Shown here piece by piece: positions 22,922-35,176 of a stretch of 64,000 nucleotides of DNA (the stretch's first letter is position 1; each line of letters starts with the position of its first letter). The DNA comes from Nephromyces sp. MM_2019 (taxonomy: Eukaryota; Apicomplexa; Aconoidasida; Nephromycida): contig JADHZB010000410.1 of NCBI GenBank assembly GCA_015657535.1, positions 1 through 64,000 of the forward strand. Reading direction: 5' to 3'. The position numbers and the translations under genes were made by a program. A model generated the notes under the pieces. It ran no database searches. It saw only the letters and a program-made list of their open reading frames with translations, and had not been told where the DNA came from.

Positions 22922-25547
22922 TATTGCTATGGCTTGTTAAGAATTAGTTATCTTACTGAAAGTTTAATTTGTTACCGAATTTAAATTGGATTCTAAATAT
23001 TATGAACTTAGTTTAAGTTCAAAGTTGATCTTCATTAATGAAAAATATATTTAATTACCAAATTTTGATTTTCTAAAAGATAAATTTTTATTGGAATCAC
23101 TATTTAGTGGTTAGAGTTTTATATTTGAAAATGTCAACTGCTTTAATATATAATGATAAAATGTGTATTGTAAAATAATGTAACAAGAATCTGCTAGTTG
23201 AAGTTTTCTTAAGTATTTAAGAGATTAGAAATCTTATTGTTAGCTTGTGTAAAGTGTTTAAACGATATAGTTCATTTTTTCTTTAGTGATGAAATATGCA
23301 CTTTAATGATTAAAATTACACTAAGAATAATTAAAATATGTGGGTTTTACTATCTATTCATATTTGGATTCTTCCACTTAAGCTAAACTTTGAAAATTAC
23401 ATTTAGATATAGCAGTTGTGCAATTTTTTAATCTTTATTCGCTTTTAATAGTGCAATAAACTTTCCAAGCTATAGATAGTAGTGAAAACTCCGCATTTAA
23501 ATTCTAGAAGAATTTTTTTTTACAACAGTTTCACTAATTTTTAACTTGCATCTCTCGAGAAAATCAATGCAACCAATGCACAATCCCAAAACAATTAGCC
23601 TTGGAATATATAGTAAGAACAATCGTTTTGAGTTAGCGGAAGCCATTTTTTATGTTTTAGGATTATCCTTGATGTAGCAATATACGAACTCTTGTTCCAT
23701 GAATTGATATGAAAGCTTAAATGCTTTCAATTGTCTCTACTCGAGAATTTTCAAAATAAAATAAAAGTGATTTTTAAGGTTGCTTTTCTTTCAAACTAAT
23801 AACTAGAATATAGTAGATGTTGATAATAAATTATACCAATTATTTAGAACAATTGTTTACTTTGCGAATGAAGAGAAACAAGCTAAAAATTTGACTCAAA
23901 AATATATTACATTTGTAAAAAGTAATCACTATAACGAATCGTATTGGTTTACTGAGTAATTTATTAAGACTTTTGTTTATATTATTTGTATCATTAAAAA
24001 AATTTTCAATCTCAACATAATTCCAACAAATCAGCTATTAAATATGATTACTTCAAATTTTTAAAAAGAAGAGCAAAAACATATAAGCAAGTATATACCT
24101 GGAAACTTAATTTATAAACTCCTATTTTTGACCAAATCAAGTCTTATGAGCTAGTAAATTTATGACTAGAAAATTCACAATCACAAATATACATATTCTG
24201 ATCATTTTAGTTATAAACTTATTACAAAAACACTGCTTCCTAAGCATAAATTGATATACATGACTCATATATAATATTTTTCAGAACTATTTTTAGAATA
24301 GGTATCATAACAAAAACCGGAGCAACACAGGAGAGAAAATTTTTGTTAATTAATTCATACAAATGAAATATCTTTGAGAGAGCTCAATAAAAGAATGTGC
24401 GTTCTTGTGTAGAGTACTTCATACAAATTTAATATCTTTAAGAGCTCAATAATGTGGAAATAGGCTATTGTAATTATCAGTAACTGTCACATAAATTTAA
24501 ATATCTGTAGTTTAGTCCTGAGCACGAATAAATTGGAGATTTATTAATGATGATATTGATTCACCATAATAAATTCAATATCAACTGCAGTTATGAAAAT
24601 ATAATAAACTAGATGCTTAATTCGAATTTAAATTTGAGTTCATAATTATTTGGAAAATTCGTAATTGAGCTCAGATTCATTGCTTTAATTAGCTTTCCAA
24701 ATTTCCATATTTAAGTGTGACTAGATGAGTAAGGGAATGCCGACAAATGATATAAAAGAAGCTATAACCAAACATTCTTTACACGTATTTAGATATGTTT
24801 GAAATAAAAACAATTTAGTATAGAAATTGAATAAATAACATTTTAACAAAAATTTTCACACTCACGAAAAATAAAAAACAACCAAGTTCAGAAAATAAAC
24901 TCATTTAATTATATATTGAAATAATAGACTTTAGACACATACATAAACGAGTACTACATCCTAAGCTTAAGTCAAAATTAATTTTAAATGAAAACAACAG
25001 TGCTTACATACAAATATACCTCAATACCTGCATTTAATTAAACACAAATAAGGAAAGATAATAATGATGTTCAAGCTCTTAACTTCAATATTTAGAATCT
25101 AACCTAGAAATCAAACGCCTTAGACTCAAACTCATTACAAAATGGATACATGAATAATATAATATTCACTAGAGATTAATTTTAGTTTTACATATTTGGA
25201 AACCCTACCTCATTTCCTTAAGATGGACACCTATCTCACCAAAAAATTGTCTCGTCACATTTGACACCCAATTTAAGACTAGCACAACAGTGCATCTCAT
25301 TGAATTTAATTTATTCGTTTGTATATGTTAGGCTCTCATGCCCATATTGTATTGTATGACAAGACTCTTAAGTTTTGCTTTGTGGTCAACATAAACTTGT
25401 TTAGTCTACTGATCGAACAACAACCTATTTCTTTCATCTTGATCAATTCAGGTTGACTTTCAAGTGGATCCCTCTGTATATATAAAGATTTGATACACAT
25501 CTCTTCAGATTATCTCCTTATCTTCAGACACCCTGATTACAACCAAG
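22922..25547. other. Intergenic region, no gene seen
   Basis: Spacer of 2.6 kb between divergent genes (transporter - and dynein intermediate chain +). It is AT-rich throughout with no open frame worth reporting and no repeat. It should contain both promoters. Confidence 0.55.
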
Positions 25548-28500
25548 ATGTCTACCCCAAATTCCCGTTCGGAATCGATGGATTTGCTCACCCCAGAATC
25601 GAGGACTTCACTACAACTGAAATTGAATGAGCGAAGAAAGGAGCTAGAGGAGAAAAGGCAAAAGATACATCGATTACAAAAACAGGAAGAGGAGCTATCG
25701 GCCATTACAGCACCCTCTGCACATGAAACGGTTCGTTTAAAAACTCATTACTAGGTTAAATTACCTAAATTTTTACGACCTATGAACACACATATCAACA
25801 AAATTTTTAACCTAAGAATTGAGCTATTTTGATTTTTATGGCTATAAAAAAAATATACTCAAAGGTTTTAAATATACATAATAACTCTTTTCCTTCATAT
25901 CACATTGAATAGGCAAAGGCTCAGCTTCTCTTGAATGAAATCCGTCAAAAAATGAGTGATATAACTATTTCTCCAGCAGTAACCTCTCCTAGCACACAGT
26001 TCAACAACACAAGCATAACGGAATCTCCAAGGGAGTCTCTACATATGACAAAGGAAACCGAGTAAAATTTGATTATATTTAACTTATATCCTACTATTTT
26101 GGCATAAATAAAATAACCCTAAGATACTTTATCAACTGACTTAATCCACTTAAAAATAAGCAATATGTTTGTAAGTTCTAATATTTTGGTACATTTCAAA
26201 TAATTTATCCAATTTCAGACCATCCTTGGCCTTCAAAATACAAAAATTCGCCGCTATTGATACATCAATCGTCCCAAAGGTTACACTATTTTTTTATCTC
26301 ACCCAAACACATATATATATGCCTAAGACTTCATCATATTTATGTATAGCACCTTAAGATAATTCACAAAGAAATACAAAATAAATAAAGCACTCAAACA
26401 AGTATACTATATACGACCTAATATATCTATATAAATATAATGGGATCATACACTATATGATATTCTTACACTTTAACAAATCATCAGCCTATGGCTTAAT
26501 AATTACATATTATTTCCTACATATACACATTCTCAAATCTACATTAGTCTCCCTATTAAGCTCATAGCTGTTAATAGCACAAATAGAGCATGATTTACAC
26601 ACTTGGGTAATCACTGACAATGCAACAAACTCAATTTAAATTCAGGTTGTAACAACTTTCGACAAATCAATTCAAGCAGATCTCGAAGAATTTGATGAAG
26701 TTACAGAAGCACCCACACAAAAAATAATTCATATTGTTACACCAACGGTATGTGTAAATTCAATCCACCCTATGTATATTACCTATATACATTATATATA
26801 AACATGTGTGTGTATGTGTATTTGCGTGTGTATGCTTAAATGTATACATGTGGAACAAATTTGGGATTTTAAGAATTAGTTTATTAACATATTTAAAAAT
26901 TATTAAAATTTTTTTCACTTAGGTCATACCTATATATTTAATTCCTTCAATTTGTACAATTTAGATGTGTATGTATATACCTAATTTAAAGTTATAATTT
27001 CTTAGAAAACAATGAAACACAAGAGTATATTTTATGTTTCTCATATAGGAAGAAGAGAGTTACACAAAGAAAAGATTAACTATTGATGCACCTACTCAAC
27101 CAAGTGATATAAATTTTAAGAGTTCATGTATTAAGATATATGCTCCAATGTTTTTATTTTATACATCTATAAATATATACTTATCAGTTATTCTTTAGTG
27201 TTTAAATCTTGAAATTAATCGGTATTCCAAAATTTGGAAGTGCTTGTCTTATTCGAATATACTTAATGTTTGTATGAACAAATTCAAACTTGTTTGTGTG
27301 TATTGTATTAATTTTATTTTTGTGATTATAAATCATTTTCAACAATTTTCTAGTATTATATTTATGTGTGTATACATTGAAATTATCATTTTTATAGTTA
27401 TCTCTGAAATAAACGAAACCGTAGAAGAGCCGCCAGCACCAGTCAAAGGTACTACACCTGATATTTATCCAACCTAAATTCTGTTTAATAATCAATGAAA
27501 ATGTTCATATAATGTGTGTGTGCAAAATTTCCATTGTTTACATTTCCAAATTTTTAGTTTGTTTAAAAATTCCTAATACTTGACTGCTTATAATATTTAA
27601 TCAGTGTGTATCTTATTACTTAGTAATGTACAATCTTTACAATCTATATATTATTTTTAAAAGCGATACTAGGCACACCTCTAGCTATTGTGCAAAATCT
27701 AATTTAATTTTCATACAAAGCTGCACACACACATCTAACTATTTATTAACTATAAATATAACTTTCTAAATAGAACTTACAACTGAACAAAAAAGCGATA
27801 TTATCAAGAGCAGAAAATTTCAAGAATTTTTTGAAAATTCATCAAAAATGGTAATTATAACATTTACTTATATTATAAACATAACTAGACACATTATTAA
27901 TATCTTTGTAATTATTAATTAAAAGCACACACAATGATCACAGATTACAATAAACACTACCTACTAGATCCTTTATAAAATATAACACACAATAAACAGA
28001 TTAATCTCAACCTATACACACATACAATAATCCTTATAACTCTTAAATACACATTCAAGGAACACACAACTTTATCAAAATTTATAACTCCAAGCTAGCA
28101 AACATATTGATTGAATCTGACTCTCTCTCTCTTACTGCATATGCAGATACACAAATAAATATATATATCTACATACACATGATCCAACAACTATTGACAA
28201 CATCTTTAAAACCTCCTACTAACATATATATATATATATATATATATATAGGTAGAGCGCACATTAGGTGTAATGGATATATTTGATGTAATGACAGATA
28301 TCACAGGGGAAACTGGTGGTGACATTATTAAGTAAGAATAATACATACACACATAGTTAAAAGTTATTTAATGTGTATACACACATATATAGACAATTAA
28401 ACTATAAAAGTCATAAATTACAACTAACTACTAAATACACAAATACATGCATACACTAAGAGCATGGAACCTCTAAAAAATTCTATACAAGAATTCTACA

Positions 28501-31500
28501 CATTTATATACATATTATACACACAAATTTATACACCGTATATACACAGTGATGATACACACAAGTTGAAGAGGGTACAAAAATTTTATGATGCTAATCA
28601 AACACAAGGGCGGCATGTTAATGACATACGATGTTCAAAAAATTTCGAAGAAATTTTTTTAACTGCATTTGGTTCTAACAAATCAAAATATTCATTAGAA
28701 CCCAATGGGTGTGTACTGGTATGTGTGTGTGTGTGTGTGCGTTTGTATTTCTGTATTTGTGTTGTGCGTATGTTGTATTTTGTGTACTGTTTGTTGTATG
28801 TGTGTTTTGTGTTTACTGTGGGTACTTTGTGTTGTGTGTATTTGTTTGTGTATATATATAGGTACTTACATGAGTTTGTGTATATATTTATTTGTGTATA
28901 CATGAATTGATTTGCACTAATACATTATATATGAAAAACAATCAGATTTGGAATTCAACAATGGCCGCAAGGCCTGAATATGTTTTAACTTACCAAGTAA
29001 ATAAGTGTATGTATGTAAACATAAATACAAATCTATTTACTTGAATCTAAATATATTATATATTCTAACAATCAAACATATTTACCAAATTATTAATTAA
29101 TCATTTATACACTATATATCTGAGCTGTTACATAATCTTGGATGAAATTTTACCACGTATATATTCATGAGTGAATTTGTTAATCTACCTACATTCTATA
29201 TTGATGTATTTATATGTATGTTTACTCTTTAAATAATTTTAATATTTTATTTTTTTGTTTGTTATGCTTGTAAATTTTTCAAAAATTTTATGATAACTTT
29301 CAACAGTTATTAATTTTATATTTTTCTACACACACATATAGTCTGAAGTTTGTGCTGCTCTCTTCAACACATTTCAACCAAAGACAATTATTGGGGGTAA
29401 TTTACTTAAGACTCAAATTTATACTTTAAGTTACACTTGTAAATTGTATTATAAATATTTAACCAAGCACACATAGTTAAATTATCTTAAAGATTTTATC
29501 CAATTTTATTAAAAGCTTCATACAACACTAAATTTCCATTTAATACATGTAGTGCCTTTGCCTTCATACACACACATGTATATATAAATCTATACATATA
29601 TACCTACGAACAAAAATATATTTCATTTACATATTTATATGCACATACTCTAATTACTTGACTTCAGCTACATATTCTGGAGCAATTGTTTTGTGGGATC
29701 TTCGAGCCCGGGTATTTACTATTTAATTACTCACACCTTACACAGTTAAGACCAGAAATATTTTATTACACATTTCTAATCACCTTATACATATATATAT
29801 ATATGTACACATACACACTCAAATTATCATGCTCAAAGAGATGAATATCCATATCCATACACACATAAATACAATATAAGGCAGCTTTATAATTCACACA
29901 TACCGTTAATTTCCTTATTTGCTATACAATGTAAGTATTTTTTTTTACTTGTAAATTTTAGTCTAAACCAGTCCAACGTACACCATTTAGTAGCGAAGGA
30001 CATCTTTTTCCGGTACACACCTTATCCACACACATGAATTTTTATATAGATAGAAGATATACATATTTTAAATGATGTAATTTTTTCTTTACCTCAATTA
30101 CATATATATATTTTTTATCTAGATAATATATGTATGTTAAATTGGATGTAAATTATACCATACCTATGTACATGTAGACAATATTTATGTGTGTGTGTGT
30201 TTTTAAGTACAATATAATTCTATGCATAAATATAAGTATAAATTTATTTTATACATTCAACCTTATATATTTGTCTCTTTCCTGATCTGAACATAATACA
30301 CATGCCTATCAATGTATGGATAACCTTAATTGCTTATACAACTATATGAAAATACCTCGATTCTTATATTTATATATAAATATGAGTATTTAAATATTTA
30401 TGTAAAGGTTTATGCTGCTGAACTCCTGGGTACACAAAATGCCAATAATTTAGTTACGATGGATACAGATGGAAAAGTTTGTCAGTGGTCCCTCTCTATG
30501 ATGAATAAACCAACAGTAAGTCTACACACATCTTTCAATGTATTTAATATATATATTAACAATATATAAATATATATTAAGCTATCTCTTAAATATCAAA
30601 CTCACAGATACATATTTATTTACTCTTACCCTCTATCTATTTCCCATTCTATCTATCTATCTATGTATCGCTTCTCACACTTTCTCTTGAAATTCCCCAA
30701 TACACTCCCTCTCTTTCATACATTCTAAACTACCCTCCCCTCGCATCCAAACAGTCCCACTAATATTTTATATTCATTTTAATAGGAAATGGGAGCTTTA
30801 CAAAGTCAAGGTCATAAGATGGGGTTTAGTGGATGTTTTGCGTTCCCTGAAGGTGAAATTAATTTGTTTATGGGTGGAATGGTTGATGGTACACTTTTCC
30901 AAGCACAAATAACTGGCAGGTATGTGTGCTTACACTACAGCTAAACTCTATATCATTATACTCACACAATAAATTTCACACAATCCTTAGTCATAATCAT
31001 CAAATACACACATCTTTACATCAAGATTTAAACTACAGCAAAATATATATATATATATAATTAAATATATATTCAATGCTTACCTATATTAAATTCCAGC
31101 ACTCCTACACACTTGAATAATTTAAATGCTATATATCCTTAGTAACGCAGGAATGAACCAATCTTTTGAATCACACACCGGTCCCTTAACTGATACACAT
31201 TTTCACCCTTCATCAGAGGGTCATATGGACTTTACAGGTTATATTTTAAACCCACAAAACTCAAAAAATAGCTTATAACTCGATACACACATTTCAACCT
31301 GTCTAAGAATATATCTTGAATAATTACACCCTAAGAGAAGGTCTACAAACAAACACATTTTTATATTCTTTAACAATTTTTTCTAAGCTATAAAACCTAC
31401 AAATTCCTTATATTTTTGCATACCCATCTACACTATTTATATGTATTCATAGACTTACTCCTAACATCTTCACTTGATTGGACTGTAAATTTATGGAGCC

Positions 31501-33219
31501 CGAGAGTGAGATTACTTTATTTAGATAAATACACACACAATTCCTTGAAAAATTGCACCTATGCGCACTACTTTGCTTATTATCCAAAATCCATTAACGT
31601 TTCCATATTATTTATATATCATTTTTTACCCAAGCATCTTATATGATCTTATAATTGTATATACACCTTCTAATCTCAGAATATTCAAAAACCTTTACAC
31701 ACATTTGAATATGAAGATATGGTTTATAATGCAAAATGGTAAATATTGATTGTGTACCTGCTTTATGCGATTTGTGTGCATATATTCATTACTTGTGTGT
31801 ATTTAAAATGTAAGTATAATAAGGCCTAAATGAATACTATTTATACATATCTCATACTCAAAAAATAGGCACCCCTCTCACCCATCTATTTTTGCTACTT
31901 CTGAGGCGGCAGAAAACATAAGTATATGGAATTTAAATAGCACCTTTCAAGTTAATTTTCATAAATAAATCTATAAATTTTTACATAAATAAACAAAAAG
32001 TTTATATATTTAAAAAATGCCCATATATACACATACAATCAAATTATCACTATGTAAACCGATATATCTTTACATATAAAGAAAGACATTTTTACACATA
32101 TATAGACAAAGCACATCTATAAATGCACGAACAAACATATACACATATATAAGTGCAGTCATATATACATAAGGATGAAATTTAATGCAAATAAACTATC
32201 CAGATAAATAGATACACGCTTATATATAAACACAAATCAAAATACACATCATCAAACACATACAAATAGCTACATCTAATAGAACTAGTACCTATGTTAT
32301 GAATAATATATACCCAAAAACCTCAATCCTGAAAAAACAAACCAAGAAAGCACACATAAACCTTTTGAATATCAATCTATCACACATATATATACACACT
32401 ACAACGATTCTATACTACGCATAACACTTCGGTAATTTAAAAACACTTTATTATTTAAATAGGAGCCTGTATTTACTGCTTCGGCTGACAATGCTGTTAA
32501 TAAACTGTGTTGGTCAAACGATGGCAAACGGCTTTACACTGGCGATAAAGAGGGTGAAGTTTTGATGTGGGCAGCCTCAAATGACGTATGTACACACATT
32601 TTATATATATATATATAATGAATCATTCCTATATATACTGCATATTTAATATGTACTTGTTAGGAATTTTATCAGATGTGTATCAATGAAATGATGTGTG
32701 TATAATATAGATTGAAATAATATGTGCATGTTATGATCGTGAATGATGTGTCTATGTTTTAAAATTAAATAATGTGTTTATGCCACATGTTTAGACTGTT
32801 TTCTGATGCATATAACATTAATTGAATGATGTATGTATTATACGTTATTTGATATATATCATATCTATTATCTCTTATAGTTTGTAATAACATATTTACC
32901 TCATCACAAATAAAATTAATTACAAATTTTCTCACATGCCCTTGAATTATATATACGCACCCACATCTAGGAAATCATAAGCTTAGAACTAAACAATTTG
33001 ACTATTAATTCATAAAACAGATACACATAAACACACATGGATAAATTATACAACATATAATTCAATGTAAAACATTTTACTAAACTCATAAAAAACACGC
33101 ACATCTACATGTAACTTTCAATACAGATAGCTCAATGCAAAAATGAGGATTGGGATAAGATGATAAATAATATTAAAGAGCTAAAGAATGAAAAGAAAAC
33201 CCTCTTTTCTCAGAGCTAA
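25548..33219 (+). CDS. DYNC1I: Cytoplasmic dynein intermediate chain (DYNC1I/IC74 type)
   Basis: Scaffold subunit joining dynein heavy chain, light chains and dynactin p150. Twenty-one exons give about 624 residues: 25548-25730, 25913-26061, 26219-26279, 26646-26747, 27049-27103, 27398-27448, 27774-27850, 28252-28331, 28550-28718, 28946-28996, 29342-29396, 29668-29711, 29962-30012, 30408-30515, 30786-30919, 31143-31237, 31453-31505, 31680-31738, 31870-31950, 32463-32585, 33127-33219. The N-terminus is the charged coiled coil that binds p150 (ERRKELEEKRQKIHRLQKQ). A disordered linker with two TQ motifs (EAPTQK, DAPTQPS) could bind light chains, which is inference. The WD beta-propeller follows with family hallmarks IIGGATYSGAIVLWDLRA, KPVQRTP, LLGTQNANNLVTMDTDGKVCQWSL, LTSSLDWTVNLWSP and WHPSHPSIFA. 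By my base count exon 31870-31950 is one base short for its frame. Introns carry CA, TG and TA runs. Confidence 0.95.
28221..28250. repeat. (TA)n run abutting a splice acceptor
   Basis: An intronic TA microsatellite ends directly in the AG of the dynein exon that starts at 28252, so there is no pyrimidine tract at this acceptor. Confidence 0.9.
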
Positions 33220-33594
33220 AATAGTGTGTATATAGCTCAGTTGTTTAGACAAAGCTTAATGTGCTCACAAAATTTGTATGTGTACAATCTTAAGCTTTCC
33301 ATAGTTAAACTATATGTATTTACCTAAAGGGTGTAAACATAAGTCTAAGTTTCTACTTATTAAATTGCATGTGTATAATACAACGGATAAAATGTTAAGA
33401 TTATTTATGTTTTCAAACTACCTATACCTTTTAGAAAAATCTTTTCGCACTATTTTAAGAGAAATTTTTACTTTTGAATGTTTTCTTCAAAATATATAAA
33501 ACAAATTCCCCTTTGACAACTCACAGAGTATATACCTACAACATAAACTTTATTGATCTTGAATAAGATATATACATGTTATATATTCATAAAC

Positions 33595-33628
<34 letters not shown>

Positions 33629-35176
33629 GATGGATTTAATTACAATTTACAAGTATTATTTTTTCACAAAATTATAATTCAATTCTTAGTAACCAGTATG
33701 TGTGAGTCTATTTTACCTACTCTCTATACGATTTAGTTTTCGTAGTTGTTACAGTACAACATTAGATATATTTATAAATCTGTTATTCACGCTTTTATTC
33801 AAAGTTGAGATTTTTTTACTAGCTTTAAAGTGCTTTGCTCGTGTTTTTTTTTACTATAAGTCTATCTGCATTTCTAATGTGCTTCATTTATGCTATCTTG
33901 AGTTCTAGGTAGTTATATAGCAATGTTACGCACACACAATCATACACAAGTTAGTAATAAAGTGAATTCTTAGTGTAACCCAAAAGATAAGAAAACACAC
34001 TGCTATCATATAATTTAAATGTTTTTTGATTGAAAATTTACTAGTTATTTAATAGAGTCTAAATTTTTGAAATTATAAGTGAGCTTTTTAGGAATTTTAG
34101 GCTATAATTATTACCAAATTAAGCATTCATCACCTCTGCTTACAAAAATTGTTGAATTTATAGCTATTAGGTCTCTTACTACATAATAAACCGATACATA
34201 AAATTAAATTTACAACTTATAATATTATATTATAAATAATGAAATTACATACAAAATTTGAGCATAGTTACTATAAGATAACTTAAAAACTAAAATTAAT
34301 CTTACTTAAATAATATATAATTAATTTGAATAAAACTTGAATTAGTTACCTCGAAAACTTATAGAGACATGAGATTAGATGATTCCTTTATAACTTGTTA
34401 AGATTCAATACCCAATGAGTTTAATCTCAGATTACCAATCTTCTTAACAAATGTGTCACATATAATATATTAAACAACTAAACATCTTAGACATAAACTC
34501 ATACATAACCAAAATAACTGTTTTATTTAATCTTAATTTAGGAGGCTTATTGCTTTGATCATATTGTAATGAGTCAATATAATTAGTTTTCTACATATAT
34601 TATTTATTCCAAAAGTACAAACTCATACTTAACTTACACATCAACTTGATTCAGATATTAATATATAATGCTATCACCTCAACAAAGTTGATCAATCATT
34701 ATCTCATACATATTATATATTTTAAAATACTAGTTATACATCCATGACGCTTGTTTGTACCTCATCTGAACCTAAATGTTATATATATACCCTGGAAATA
34801 CATAACTACCTCTGCCCCCATATACCACACAAACTGAACTAAAGCTAAACTCAATGTATATGAGAGGCTACGGTATAACTACACAGACTAGTTCAACCAT
34901 CTCAATACCTACTTTAACTCAGTACCTTCATACCCTTAATACTAATTCACAAATAACACTGTCCAAAGATTTATCAAAGTCACACCCTCGAATTCCTTTA
35001 AGAATACACATAAATAAACCTACTGAGCAGTTGCCTATGGCCTCTTACTGCTATATTCTCATTCAATTTGGTTTCTTTTTAATAACAGAACTCGCCCTAA
35101 AGTCATATTAGACAGCGTTTACAATTAGAAATACACCTACTCTTGAAGAGTCCCAAGTCTTCACACTTGCTGATAC
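33220..35176. other. Intergenic region
   Basis: Between two plus-strand genes. It contains a TA microsatellite at about 33595-33628. The open frame at 34854-35111 just upstream of the BAH gene has no start context or domain I can recognise and does not splice into the next gene in an obvious way. Confidence 0.55.
33595..33628. repeat. (TA)n microsatellite
   Basis: Long TA run interrupted once by a C, downstream of the dynein intermediate chain stop. Confidence 0.9.

Noticed and set aside
28598..28903. Minus-strand Thr/Tyr-rich frame opposite the dynein gene
   Set aside because: Antisense of a conserved dynein exon and a TG repeat.
34854..35111. 85-codon frame upstream of the BAH gene
   Set aside because: Ser/Thr/Ile-rich, ends before the BAH start, and I find no donor-acceptor pair that joins it in frame.
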